Below are positions 10,618 through 19,903 of a stretch of 64,000 nucleotides of DNA, in pieces; positions within the stretch are counted from its first letter, which is position 1, and every line of letters starts with the position of its first letter. The notes beneath the pieces were generated by a model. That model had not been told where the DNA came from and did not search any database. It was given only the letters and a program-made list of their open reading frames with translations. A program made the translations under genes and the position numbers. Origin of the DNA: an uncultured Colwellia sp. (GTDB taxonomy: Bacteria > Pseudomonadota > Gammaproteobacteria > Enterobacterales > Alteromonadaceae); contig CAJXQI010000022.1 in assembly GCA_913058395.1 (NCBI GenBank), positions 1-64,000 of the forward strand, written 5' to 3'.

Positions 10618-11370
10618 TCATAGTGTGGCACTTTGTTCGAGTGCTAAAAATTCTGTTTTTGAAATTGCATAAAACTGCACGCGCTGTCCGACGGTTATGG
10701 TTGGAATGAACTTGCCATTTTTACATTGGTACATAGGTAATGGGGTTTGGCCAATAATATGCCAACCGCCAGGGCTTTCGTTAGGGTAAATAGCGGTTTG
10801 TTGCTCAGCAATGGCGACAGCGCCTTTAGGCACTTTGGTGCGTGGCGACGACATACGGGGAACTGACAATACTTCGGGTAAACTAGCCAAGTAACAAAAG
10901 CCGGGGGTAAAACCTAAAGCATAGCTGCGGTAAATCGTTGAACTGTGCTGTTTTAGCACTTCTTCGGCTGAAATATCACAATGCTGAGCAACTTTCTGTA
11001 AATCCCATTGCTGTAGGGTATCGTAGTAAACAGGAATTTGAATACAGGCTTGGGGTTGTTGCTTATTGGAAAAATTGTCATCAGGATTATTTAGGACATA
11101 ATTGGTGTCAGTCGAAATTGTGGTTATTTTTTCAATTAATGCCTCAGTAGAAATAAGCTGAAATTGGTAGTAAATCATCAAGCAATGATAACTTGCCACA
11201 GAGTCTACTATTAATGATGAAAGCTTCTGTTTGAGCGCTGACTGCAACACGATAATGTTGTTGTGCTGCTCAGCTGATATTTGCTGTGGCCAACTTAGCA
11301 GCACAGCGTTTTCTGAGACAACTTCAATGCTAAACGTTGCACTTAATTGATGATTTTTTTGTGTCGTCAC
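10618..11370 (-). CDS. pxpB: 5-oxoprolinase subunit PxpB
   Basis: A 250-aa PxpB/KipI-family (allophanate hydrolase subunit 1-like) protein, partner of PxpC. Diagnostic stretches are IQIPVYYDT, YALGFTPGFCYLASLPEVL, VPRMSSPRTKVPKGAVAIA and QTAIYPNESPGGWHIIGQTP. The N-terminal 100 residues are less conserved, as usual. It lies 17 bases after pxpA and 7 before pxpC, so the three subunits are co-transcribed. Confidence 0.92.
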   Translation of the reverse strand: MTTQKNHQLSATFSIEVVSENAVLLSWPQQISAEQHNNIIVLQSALKQKLSSLIVDSVASYHCLMIYYQFQLISTEALIEKITTISTDTNYVLNNPDDNFSNKQQPQACIQIPVYYDTLQQWDLQKVAQHCDISAEEVLKQHSSTIYRSYALGFTPGFCYLASLPEVLSVPRMSSPRTKVPKGAVAIAEQQTAIYPNESPGGWHIIGQTPLPMYQCKNGKFIPTITVGQRVQFYAISKTEFLALEQSATL

Positions 11371-11387
11371 AGTGTTAACCTTAACTG

Positions 11388-12122
11388 TTAAGCATTTATA
11401 GTTGCGCGTAATGCTTTAAGCATGGCTAAGGCATTTGGCGTATCGCCGTGTACGCATAGCGCATCAAGTTGAAACTCAAGTGGTTGGTTATTTATACTTA
11501 ATAGTGGCTGCTTGTTGATAAGTTTTTGGCAACGCTCGACAACGGCAGCATTGCTGCTTAATACCGCACCGGCTTCGCTGCGAGGTACTAAAAGTCCGTT
11601 ATCTTGGTAGGCGCGATCGGCAAAGGCTTCAAAATAAAGCGTGATGTTTTTTGCTTTGGCTATTTGCTCAAAAGGTTGTGTATTCTTCAACGCTTGAATC
11701 ATCAGCGCTAATGGTGGTGAACTACGCTGATTTAGTTGGGCAATGGCACGGCAAGTGTCTTTGAATATGGCTAAATTCTTCATCATGTCATTATATAGCG
11801 CGCCATGGGGTTTAACATAAGTCACCAAAGTGTTTTCGGCATGACACAATGCCTGTAAAGCACCCACTTGATACTGAATAACGGCAATTAACTCATCAGA
11901 AGGTAAAGCCATTGATTGACGACCAAAGTTTTCAACATCAGGGTAGCTGGGGTGAGCACCAATAATAACTTGATGTTTTACCGCAAGTTGCACGGTTTTT
12001 TTAATAGTTAAAGCATCAGAGCCATGAAAACCACAGGCAATATTTGCCATATCAATGTAAGGCATGATCTCTGCGTCGTTGTTTTCTTTAAATTCACCTA
12101 AATCGCAGTTTAATTTCATCAT
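11388..12122 (-). CDS. pxpA: 5-oxoprolinase subunit PxpA (LamB/YcsF family)
   Basis: A 244-aa LamB/YcsF family protein, the third subunit of the PxpABC 5-oxoprolinase. It starts MMKLNCDLGEF and shows IDMANIACGFHGSDALTIKK, IGAHPSYPDVENFGRQ, YVKPHGALYNDM and the C-terminal LCVHGDTPNA, all family signatures. It lies 9 bases after ycbX and first among the pxp genes. Together the three recover glutamate from a metabolite that forms spontaneously from glutamine. Confidence 0.93.
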   Translation of the reverse strand: MMKLNCDLGEFKENNDAEIMPYIDMANIACGFHGSDALTIKKTVQLAVKHQVIIGAHPSYPDVENFGRQSMALPSDELIAVIQYQVGALQALCHAENTLVTYVKPHGALYNDMMKNLAIFKDTCRAIAQLNQRSSPPLALMIQALKNTQPFEQIAKAKNITLYFEAFADRAYQDNGLLVPRSEAGAVLSSNAAVVERCQKLINKQPLLSINNQPLEFQLDALCVHGDTPNALAMLKALRATINA

Positions 12123-12131
12123 GCTTCTTAC

Positions 12132-13328
12132 CTAGTCGTTACGCACATTGCGGCGCTTTCTTTCTGGGTGGCTGATAACAACATTAGTAATTGGTGTACA
12201 ACTACAGCTTAAAATAAAGTTTTGCTGTTGCTCTTCATCAGATAAACCGTCTTTGCAATGTTGTTCTACTTCACCTTCAAGCAATTCAACTTTACAACGA
12301 CCACACATACCTGCTCGACAAGAATACGGTAATATTAGACCCGCATCTTCACCTTGCTCTAATAAAGTTTGTTTGTTATTGCCTTTAATGGTTTTATTAA
12401 AGCTATTAAAAGAGAGTGTAGGTTTTGCCTTTTTCACTATCGTGGCTGAAGCTTCATTGTTACCAAGTGAAAGATCAACTGCTTTTACGGGAGCTTTTTT
12501 GACAATAACTGGCGGAGATTGGCGTTTTAATACTTCGACCTGATCGCCTTGTTTTATCTGTCCTTGATTAAGTGCGACAAGGTTTTGACCGAAAATGACA
12601 TCACCACTTTCAATCTGGCGATAGCTCATTAATGTTTTCAGTGGCTCTTGTTGTTGATGCTTTTCACCCGTTTGTGGGTTAATAGTAGTGAAAATACAAC
12701 GTGTGCAAGGCTTTACTATTTCAAATTCAACTTCGCCAATACGAATGTGTTGCCAAGTATCTTCTGCAAAAGCGTCACAGTTGTTTACTACAATATTAGG
12801 TCTAAATTGCGCCATGCTAATGGCAGCTTCACTGGCTTGATAATGAGTATTTAAATCATCAAGTGAGGCTTGTGAAATTAACAACAATGGGTAGCCATCA
12901 GCAAAGCTTACTGGTGATGTTTTATTTTTTACTAAGCGCTGAGAGTCACTACCATAAAATAACAGCTGACACGGCAATTGCAGGTATTCGCTAAACCATT
13001 GATTAATGTCCGCCAGGCATTGCTGGGCATTAATGCTATCGTCCCATACATTTACGGCAACATAGTTGTTGGTTAGCTTTTGGTAAGTAATGACTAAAGC
13101 AGGCATATCCGGCGCTGTTAACACCATGCCTGAGGCGGTAAGGTTAGCTTGAATAAGGCATAAACGAGGTTGTGTTCGAGCAGTGAAAAACTCACCGTTT
13201 AAATCGGCAACGACAAAGCGACGGTCAAAGGCTAGTCCAAGTTCTTCAACCCAACTAGAAGATAGTTCGATGCCAGCGCTGGATTTGATTGGATAAACAT
13301 TAATATTTTGTAGAATAGCCTTGCTCAT
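12132..13328 (-). CDS. ycbX: YcbX-like MOSC-domain protein with C-terminal 2Fe-2S ferredoxin
   Basis: A 398-aa protein with an N-terminal MOSC beta-barrel (about 1-95, NVYPIKSSAGIELSSSWVE), a MOSC domain (about 110-265; the likely molybdenum-cofactor Cys is in VKPCTRCIFTTI), a linker, and a plant-type 2Fe-2S domain (about 305-385) with CRAGMCGRC and a final Cys in LSCSCTP. E. coli YcbX has this layout and detoxifies N-hydroxylated bases with molybdenum cofactor. The basic tail HPERKRRNVRND looks like an extension. It is the first gene of the pxp operon; the functional link to 5-oxoprolinase is not evident. Confidence 0.88.
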   Translation of the reverse strand: MSKAILQNINVYPIKSSAGIELSSSWVEELGLAFDRRFVVADLNGEFFTARTQPRLCLIQANLTASGMVLTAPDMPALVITYQKLTNNYVAVNVWDDSINAQQCLADINQWFSEYLQLPCQLLFYGSDSQRLVKNKTSPVSFADGYPLLLISQASLDDLNTHYQASEAAISMAQFRPNIVVNNCDAFAEDTWQHIRIGEVEFEIVKPCTRCIFTTINPQTGEKHQQQEPLKTLMSYRQIESGDVIFGQNLVALNQGQIKQGDQVEVLKRQSPPVIVKKAPVKAVDLSLGNNEASATIVKKAKPTLSFNSFNKTIKGNNKQTLLEQGEDAGLILPYSCRAGMCGRCKVELLEGEVEQHCKDGLSDEEQQQNFILSCSCTPITNVVISHPERKRRNVRND

Positions 13329-13362
13329 GAATTCCCTTATATGTTGTGAATAGCTAAACCAC

Positions 13363-13381
13363 CTGAAATAGCATCTTCAAG
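13363..13381 (-). repeat. Inverted relic of the 266-bp element's end
   Basis: Nineteen bases here match the left end of the downstream element (13496-13514) in inverted orientation at 18 positions, sharing CTTGAAGATGC and ATTTCAG. The outermost CCCGT part is degenerate. It is probably what remains of another copy or an earlier insertion. A short minus-strand open frame that covers it is not considered a gene. Confidence 0.5.
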
Positions 13382-13482
13382 AGGATTGGCTATATGCTTA
13401 GTCGCATTGATAGTGGGCAAAATGCCTTGATTTTGCAATATGTATTTTCGTTATATTAAGGTATATTGAGCGCATTCTGATT

Positions 13483-13748
13483 TATACCCGTCTCACTTGA
13501 AGATGCAATTTCAGAGTTAAGCTAGGACATCAGATCAAGACGCGGTACGTAGATAATGGTTATTCCCTTGTCAAGTATCGCAACGCAGAACTGATTTTCT
13601 AGCTTAGCTCCCTAGGGGCAAGCCGATAAAGGGTCATCTCCGGTGTTATTGATTTTGACAATAGAATAACTATTATCTTCAATCAATGCCTTGGTGCTAA
13701 CCCTTTCTCTACTTGCTGAAACCTGCATCTTCAAGTGGGACGGGTATA
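13483..13748. mobile_element. MITE-like element with 25-bp terminal inverted repeats, flanked by TA
   Basis: The left end (13483-13507) and right end (13724-13748) are inverted copies of a 25-base sequence, TATACCCGT...AAGATGCA, with one mismatch. Read as TACCCG...CGGGTA, the element is flanked by TA on both sides, as in IS630/Tc1-mariner insertion. Inner inverted repeats are visible too: GATAATGGTTATTC near 13554 with GAATAACTATTATC near 13664, and AGTTAAGCTAG near 13515 with CTAGCTTAGCT near 13598. There is no open frame of note. It lies 60 bases before mpl, so it sits in that gene's promoter region. The IS630 parentage is inferred. Confidence 0.75.
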
Positions 13749-13807
13749 CAACTTAGTTCGGGCTTGCATACGCAGCGCGGGCGTTATGACTATTTAAATA
13801 GGCTTTT

Positions 13808-15175
13808 ATGCATCTTCATATATTAGGTATTTGCGGCACCTTTATGGGCGGAATCGCGGCCATCGCCAAGCAAATGGGTTTTCGAGTGTCCGGTTGTGAT
13901 GCCAATGTTTATCCACCAATGAGCACGCAGTTAGAACAGCTAGGTATAGAACTAAAGCAAGGTTATAAAATTGAGCATTTGGATGATGAGCCAGACTTAG
14001 TCATTGTCGGTAATGCAATGGCACGTGGTAACCCTATGGTTGAGTACGTACTTGACCGAAAAATAGCATACACCTCTGGACCACAATGGCTATTAGAAAA
14101 TGTCTTAAAAGACCGCTGGGTACTAGCTGTATCAGGCACACATGGTAAAACCACTACCAGTTCAATGCTGACCTGGATATTAGAATATGCCGGTATGAAG
14201 CCAGGTTTTTTGATTGGTGGTGTACCGCAAAATTTCGATTGTTCTGCACGTTTAGGCTCTGCACCGTTTTTTGTTATCGAAGCTGATGAGTACGATACCG
14301 CTTTTTTTGATAAACGCTCTAAGTTTGTTCACTACCGTCCGAATACGTTAGTGATCAACAATATGGAGTTTGATCATGCCGATATTTTTGACGATATCAG
14401 CGATATTCAGCGCCAATTTCACCACCTAATTCGTATGGTGCCTAATAATGGCTTAATACTGTCGCCAAAAAATGAAGCGGCAATTAATGAAACACTTAGC
14501 ATGGGCTGTTGGACACCTTCTGAACTCAGCGTTGATGGCAATGATAAAGCTTTAGGCTGGCATGCAGAAAAGTGTATTGCTGATGGCAGTGAATATGTTG
14601 TTAGTTTTAAAGGTGTGATTCAGGGTACTGTAAAGTGGAACTTAATTGGCGACTTTAATATTGAAAATGGTTTGATGGCAATTGCTGCCGCTCGACACGC
14701 TGGCGTTACAACAGCCGTCGCTATTGAAGCCTTAGCTGAATTTATTAATACCAAACGTCGACTAGAATTAAGAGGCGACGTGAATAACGTACGAGTGTTT
14801 GATGATTTTGCTCATCATCCAACAGCTATTACTAAAACGTTAGCGGGTGTGCGAGCTAATGTTGGCAAAAATCGCGTTATTGCCGTACTTGAACCGAGAT
14901 CAAATACCATGAAGTCAGGCGTACATAAAGATACGCTGGCAAAGTCATTAACAGATGCTGATGTAGTTTATGTTTACCAAGGCGACCAGGTGAAGTGGTC
15001 AGTTGATGCATTAATTGATGACTGCACGCAGCCTTGTTTTGTTGAGCAAAGCTTAGATAAGCTTGTTAGCGATATTATTTCCAATAGCCAATCAGGCGAT
15101 ACCATTGTTGTGATGAGTAACGGTGGTTTTGGCGGCATTCATGAAAAATTATTATCAGCGCTTGCTGATGTATAA
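13808..15175 (+). CDS. mpl: UDP-N-acetylmuramate:L-Ala-gamma-D-Glu-meso-DAP ligase
   Basis: Mpl re-attaches the tripeptide recovered from old peptidoglycan to UDP-MurNAc (murein recycling). The 455-aa Mur-ligase protein shows the N-terminal Rossmann start HLHILGICGTFMGG, the ATP P-loop in SGTHGKTTTSS, the central FVIEADEYDTAFFDKRSK, and the Mpl-specific VFDDFAHHPTAI and SNTMKSGVHKDTL. Length matches E. coli Mpl (457 aa). ubiX follows after 36 bases on the same strand, so they may be co-transcribed. Confidence 0.96.
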   Translation: MHLHILGICGTFMGGIAAIAKQMGFRVSGCDANVYPPMSTQLEQLGIELKQGYKIEHLDDEPDLVIVGNAMARGNPMVEYVLDRKIAYTSGPQWLLENVLKDRWVLAVSGTHGKTTTSSMLTWILEYAGMKPGFLIGGVPQNFDCSARLGSAPFFVIEADEYDTAFFDKRSKFVHYRPNTLVINNMEFDHADIFDDISDIQRQFHHLIRMVPNNGLILSPKNEAAINETLSMGCWTPSELSVDGNDKALGWHAEKCIADGSEYVVSFKGVIQGTVKWNLIGDFNIENGLMAIAAARHAGVTTAVAIEALAEFINTKRRLELRGDVNNVRVFDDFAHHPTAITKTLAGVRANVGKNRVIAVLEPRSNTMKSGVHKDTLAKSLTDADVVYVYQGDQVKWSVDALIDDCTQPCFVEQSLDKLVSDIISNSQSGDTIVVMSNGGFGGIHEKLLSALADV

Positions 15176-15211
15176 TGCATTAGAACAGTTTAATTAAATA
15201 AAGGCGAATAC

Positions 15212-15889
15212 GTGCAACAGCAACAAAACAATTCAAAGAGTTCGGTAGAGCAAAATAATATTGAAAACAGTGTTAACTTTACTAAAAAAATAACTTTGGC
15301 GATCACTGGCGCTTCAGGTTCGGCTTACGCTTTACGTTTGTTAGAGTGTTTAGTTGCCGCTAACTATCAAGTATTTGTTTTGTGCTCTAGTGCTGCTCGT
15401 ATTGTTTTTGATACAGAAGTTGGGTTGAAATTGCCAAGTTCTCCTAGTGCAGCAAGTGAGTTTTTAACGGAAAAATTTACTGCTAAACCTGAACAAATTA
15501 TCGTTTTTGGTAAAGAACAATGGTTTTCACCGGTTGCATCGGGTTCAGCTGCGCCAAAAACCATGGTGGTTTGTCCATGTTCAACAGGAACATTAGCGGC
15601 CATTAGCCAAGGTATGAGTGATAATTTAATTGAACGTGCTGCCGATGTGGTGATTAAAGAACGTGGGCAATTGATATTGGTGCCACGTGAGACACCATTT
15701 TCAACCATTCATTTGCAGAATATGTTGTCGCTTTCACAAATCGGCGTGACTATTATGCCGGCGGCACCAGGGTTTTATCATCAGCCACAATCGATTAATG
15801 ACTTGATTGATTTTATGGTTGGGCGCTTGCTAGATCACCTTAATATTGAACAAACCATTATGCCGCGTTGGGGCTATCAAGCAAACTAG
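15212..15889 (+). CDS. ubiX: Flavin prenyltransferase UbiX
   Basis: UbiX makes the prenylated FMN cofactor used by the UbiD decarboxylase of ubiquinone biosynthesis. The 225-aa protein has the flavin-binding [15 protein letters not shown] after a 27-residue polar N-terminal extension, [20 protein letters not shown], and the signature [20 protein letters not shown]. The start is GTG with an AAGG ribosome-binding site. A later start would remove the unusual Gln/Asn-rich leader, so the exact N terminus is uncertain. Confidence 0.93.
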   Translation: MQQQQNNSKSSVEQNNIENSVNFTKKITLAITGASGSAYALRLLECLVAANYQVFVLCSSAARIVFDTEVGLKLPSSPSAASEFLTEKFTAKPEQIIVFGKEQWFSPVASGSAAPKTMVVCPCSTGTLAAISQGMSDNLIERAADVVIKERGQLILVPRETPFSTIHLQNMLSLSQIGVTIMPAAPGFYHQPQSINDLIDFMVGRLLDHLNIEQTIMPRWGYQAN

Positions 15890-15938
15890 CCTAATACTTA
15901 GCGTGATATATTAACGTGTTCGTGACCAACATTGAAAA

Positions 15939-16226
15939 CTAACTCGTGGACACTTTGTTTTGAGCTTTGATGGCTTTGATATCAACACCGTCAAGCAACA
16001 ACATAACATCGGCTAGTAATCTTTTTAGTTCGCCAACTTCGCTAGGTATGCTTTTTTTTACTTTTTGCACATAAGCGATTGCTTCGCGATTTTGAACTAC
16101 TTCTAATAATGCCTTTAGTGTTTCTGTGTCATTGGCATCAATGGCAGGTAGTTTTTTTTCACTTGCCGCATTATAAAGTGAGTAAATGGCGACTAAACTC
16201 GCCTGTGCTTCTGCTAATCTTTCCAT
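15939..16226 (-). CDS. Small hypothetical protein
   Basis: A 95-aa protein starting MERLAEAQASLVAIYSLYNA. It appears all-helical, has no cysteines, no signal peptide and no membrane segment, and is rich in Ala, Leu and Lys. I do not recognise the family. It is convergent with ubiX (49 bases apart) and divergent from the propeller/amidohydrolase gene (233 bases apart). Coding potential looks reasonable, but I can assign no role. Confidence 0.55.
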   Translation of the reverse strand: MERLAEAQASLVAIYSLYNAASEKKLPAIDANDTETLKALLEVVQNREAIAYVQKVKKSIPSEVGELKRLLADVMLLLDGVDIKAIKAQNKVSTS

Positions 16227-16459
16227 AAAAATCCATCCATGTTTTTATTTTAATTGTCTTTCTACCATACTTAAAAATTGGACATTGTCTATGTTTTAAC
16301 GCACTTTTTATTATCAAAAAGTTATATTTACAGATGGTTAACATTTGGCGCTGAACGGCAATTAGCGACTATTTGTCGCATTAAGCTTAAATTTTTATTG
16401 CTGATGTGTTTTAGTAGACAGATAATAATAATTTTTATATCAAATTAGGTTAATAAATA

Positions 16460-19400
16460 ATGTCTAAATTTACTTCCCGAATTTCTTCGGTAGCATTCAG
16501 CGTTGCGCTAATTTTAGGTACTGGGCAGCATGCCTTTGCTGAAGATAATGTTGCTAAAGCTGCAGAAAAAGCAAAAGCTGAAAAGTGGTCTGTGAACAAC
16601 CCTCAGGGCGAATTTACCACGGCAAAAATTGATGTTCGCCAAGGTACTTGGATGAATGTGGACATTAGTCCTGATGGTGAAACCTTAGTTTTTGATTTAC
16701 TAGGGGATATTTATACTTTGCCGATTGAAGGTGGTGAAGCAACCGCGTTAATGACGGATATTGCATGGCAAATGCAACCACGTTTTAGTCCTGACGGTCA
16801 GCACATTGCGTTTACTTCTGATGAAGATGGTGGTGACAACCTTTGGATAATGAAAGCAGATGGTAGTTCGGGTAAAGCGGTAAGTTCAGAAACATTTCGT
16901 TTGTTAAATAGTCCTGCTTGGTCACCAGATGGAAATTACCTTGTTGGCCGTAAACACTTCACTGGTTCTCGCTCTTTGGGTGCAGGTGAAGTTTGGATGT
17001 ACCACAAAACCGGTGGTAATGGCGTTATGTTAACCAAACGTCCAAATGAACAAAAAGATTTAGGTGAGCCAGCTTTTTCACATGACGGCAAGTATGTTTA
17101 TTTCTCTCAAGATGCTACGCCAGGTAAAACCTTTCATTACAGTAAAGATTCTGAAAAAGGCATTTACAAAATTAAGCGTCTTGATTTAGCTACCGGTGAA
17201 ATCAAAGTGGTTATCTCAGGTAAAGGTGGCGCTATTCGCCCAGTACCTTCACCAGATGGCAAGTTCCTTGCCTATATTAGTCGTGATGATTTCCAATCAA
17301 ACTTGTACTTGTATGACTTAAAAAGTGGTGAAGAAAGCCTAATTTATTCAGACTTAGACCGTGATATGCAAGAAACTTGGGCGATTCATGGCGTTTACCC
17401 TAACATGGCTTGGCTACCTAACAGTGAAGGCATGGTGTTCTGGTCAGGCGGTGAAATTAACAAGTTAGATATTGAGAGTAAAAAAACAACGGTTATTCCT
17501 TTCCACGTTAAAACTGAAAAGAAAATTCAAACAGCGTTGCGCTTTCAACAAGATATCGACCAAGATAATTTCGATGTGAAAATGTTGCGTGATGTTGAAA
17601 TTTCACCTGATGGTCGTAAGGTGGTTTATGAGTCAATGGGGCATATTTATGTGCGCACTATTGCTGATGGAAAAGTTAAAGGTAAAGCAAAGCGTTTAAC
17701 CAAACAAAAATCTCACTTTGAATTAAACCCGAGCTTTTCTCGTGATGGAAAATATGTAGTTTATAGTACTTGGGATGATAATAAATTAGGCGAAATTCGC
17801 TTAGTTTCTTCCCGTGGTGGTAAAAGCCGTTCGTTAACAAAAGAGCCTGGAAAATATATTGAACCAAGTTTTTCTCCAGATGGTAAAACGGTAGTTTTCC
17901 GCAAAGTGCAAGGCGGTTATATTACTGACCCAACTTGGGGGCTAAACCCAGGTGTTTATACTGTTAATACCAAAAAAGGCGGTTCACCGACATTAGTCAC
18001 TGAATCTGGTTTATTACCTCACTTTGGCGCTCATAATGACCGCATTTATGTTTTGCGTGATGGTAAAATACCGCAATTGGTAAAAGTTAGTTTGAGCTCA
18101 TCAGCAACTGCTGAAAAAGAGCAGGCTATATACCAAGGTAAGTTTGCTACTGAATATAAAGTATCTCCTGATGGTAAATACCTTGCCTTTGCTGAGCGTT
18201 TTAAAGTATTTGTAACGCCATTTGTTGAGCGTGGACAAGTGATCGATATTGGTCCTAAAGCCTCTAATTTACCGGTTAAAAAATTATCTGCACGTGCAGG
18301 TGAAAGTATTAACTGGAACGGTGAATCAAATGAACTTTATTGGAGTTTAGGCCCTGACTTATATCAAGCAAGCGTTAGTGGCTTGTTTGAAATAGCTGAC
18401 GTTAAGGCTGATGAAAAAGATGATGCAAAAAAAGATCAGCAGCCAAAACCATTAAAAACCTACTTAGGTTTTAAAGAAAAAGCTGATAAGCCATCTGGTC
18501 GTGTCGCCTTTGTTGGCGGTAAAGTGATCACAATGGAAGGTCAACAAGTTATTGAAAACGGTGTTGTGGTTGTAGAAGGCAATAAAATTGTTGCTGTTGG
18601 CAAACAAGGCGATGTTGATGTGCCAGCCGATGCGAAAGTTATTGATGTTACTGGTAAGTCAATTATGCCAGGACTCATTGACGCGCATGCACATGGTCCG
18701 CAAGGGAGTAATGAAATTATTCCACAGCAAAACTGGAAGAACTATGCCGGTTTAGCGTTAGGCGTAACAACGGTTCATGATCCATCAAATGATACCACTG
18801 AGTTTTTTGCCGCCAGTGAAATGCAAAAAGCCGGCGACATTGTTGGCCCACGCTTATTTTCTACCGGCAGTATTTTATACGGCGCGACAGTAGCAGGTTA
18901 TACCTCGCACGTTGATAGCTTAGAAGATGCCAAGTTTCATGTTGAACGTTTGAAAAAAGCCGGTGTTTTTAGTGTTAAAAGTTATAACCAGCCGCGTCGT
19001 AATCAACGTCAACAAATGATCCAAGCAGCCCGTGAAGCTGAAATTTTAGTAGTGCCTGAAGGTGGTTCATTACTACAACATAACTTGTCGATGATTGTTG
19101 ACGGCCATACTACGCTAGAGCATTCAATTTCGACCGCGAAAATATATGATGATATTAAGCAGTTATGGTCACAATCTGAAATGGCCTATACACCGACAAT
19201 GGGCGTAGCATACGGCGGAATTTCAGGTGAACATTTTTGGTATGATACGACCGATGTGTGGAAGCACCCGCGTTTAAGTCAATATGTACCAAGTGAATTT
19301 TTAGACCCGCGTTCAATGCGTCGTCCGAAAGCGCCACATCATCATTACAACCACATTAATGTTGCGAAAGTGGCTAAAGAGTTACAAGACTTAGGCGTTG

Positions 19401-19732
19401 AAGTGAATTCGGGTGGTCATGGTCAGCGTGAAGGTTTAGCAATGCATTGGGAAATGTGGATGATGGCACAAGGTGGTATGACGCCACTTAATGCTATTCG
19501 GACAGCTACTATGTCGTCAGCAAAAACTTTAGGCTTAGATAGCCAATTAGGCTCATTAAAAGCCGGTAAACTTGCTGATATTTTAGTGGTAGATGGCGAT
19601 GTAAGCCAAGACATTCGTTTATCAGACCGCGTGATTTACACTATGATAAATGGTCGTTTGTATGATGCAAGTAGCATGAATGAAGTAGGTAACTACGATA
19701 AAAAGCGTGAAAAATTTTATTTTGAAAAATAG
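16460..19732 (+). CDS. Secreted amidohydrolase with N-terminal TolB/PD40 beta-propeller
   Basis: A 1,090-aa protein with a signal peptide (cleavage after HAFA near 28). Residues about 45-640 hold many PD40/WD40-like repeats of the form FSPDGQHIAF, WSPDGNYLV, PSPDGKFLAY and FSPDGKTVVF (TolB-type propeller). Residues about 680-1075 are a metal-dependent amidohydrolase: GLIDAHAHG (HxH), metal-site candidates in TTLEHS and NSGGHGQREG, and the C-terminal LKAGKLADILVVDGD. The domain order is known for periplasmic amidohydrolases of Alteromonadales; the substrate (peptide or cyclic amide) is unknown. A strong terminator follows at 19758-19780. Confidence 0.88.
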   Translation: MSKFTSRISSVAFSVALILGTGQHAFAEDNVAKAAEKAKAEKWSVNNPQGEFTTAKIDVRQGTWMNVDISPDGETLVFDLLGDIYTLPIEGGEATALMTDIAWQMQPRFSPDGQHIAFTSDEDGGDNLWIMKADGSSGKAVSSETFRLLNSPAWSPDGNYLVGRKHFTGSRSLGAGEVWMYHKTGGNGVMLTKRPNEQKDLGEPAFSHDGKYVYFSQDATPGKTFHYSKDSEKGIYKIKRLDLATGEIKVVISGKGGAIRPVPSPDGKFLAYISRDDFQSNLYLYDLKSGEESLIYSDLDRDMQETWAIHGVYPNMAWLPNSEGMVFWSGGEINKLDIESKKTTVIPFHVKTEKKIQTALRFQQDIDQDNFDVKMLRDVEISPDGRKVVYESMGHIYVRTIADGKVKGKAKRLTKQKSHFELNPSFSRDGKYVVYSTWDDNKLGEIRLVSSRGGKSRSLTKEPGKYIEPSFSPDGKTVVFRKVQGGYITDPTWGLNPGVYTVNTKKGGSPTLVTESGLLPHFGAHNDRIYVLRDGKIPQLVKVSLSSSATAEKEQAIYQGKFATEYKVSPDGKYLAFAERFKVFVTPFVERGQVIDIGPKASNLPVKKLSARAGESINWNGESNELYWSLGPDLYQASVSGLFEIADVKADEKDDAKKDQQPKPLKTYLGFKEKADKPSGRVAFVGGKVITMEGQQVIENGVVVVEGNKIVAVGKQGDVDVPADAKVIDVTGKSIMPGLIDAHAHGPQGSNEIIPQQNWKNYAGLALGVTTVHDPSNDTTEFFAASEMQKAGDIVGPRLFSTGSILYGATVAGYTSHVDSLEDAKFHVERLKKAGVFSVKSYNQPRRNQRQQMIQAAREAEILVVPEGGSLLQHNLSMIVDGHTTLEHSISTAKIYDDIKQLWSQSEMAYTPTMGVAYGGISGEHFWYDTTDVWKHPRLSQYVPSEFLDPRSMRRPKAPHHHYNHINVAKVAKELQDLGVEVNSGGHGQREGLAMHWEMWMMAQGGMTPLNAIRTATMSSAKTLGLDSQLGSLKAGKLADILVVDGDVSQDIRLSDRVIYTMINGRLYDASSMNEVGNYDKKREKFYFEK

Positions 19733-19757
19733 AGAACTAGTTTCATAATTACTTTGA

Positions 19758-19780
19758 AAACCCGGATTTATTCCGGGTTT
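19758..19780 (+). terminator. Rho-independent terminator after the amidohydrolase
   Basis: AAACCCGG at 19758-19765 pairs with CCGGGTTT at 19773-19780 around a 7-base loop and is followed by a T-rich run. An open frame of the next gene that starts inside this hairpin (19754) is therefore not the real start. Confidence 0.9.
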
Positions 19781-19903
19781 TTTATTTTTAAAAGTATGAA
19801 AATTAATGCCTTAATAGTAAATGCCGTTATACTGGAGTTAATTGAAAACATAGTGCTGATTTGGCATTGCTTGACTAATTTTAACCTAAAGGATCGCTTG
19901 CTT

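Noticed and set aside
13337-13432. Short minus-strand open frame (NPLEDAISGGLAIHNI at its end) upstream of ycbX
   Set aside because: No ATG start, only about 30 codons, and part of it is simply the translated relic of the mobile element's end.
19754-19903. N-terminal extension of the DUF523/DUF1722 gene
   Set aside because: It begins inside the preceding terminator and the extra 50 residues do not resemble the family; ATG 19904 is a better start.
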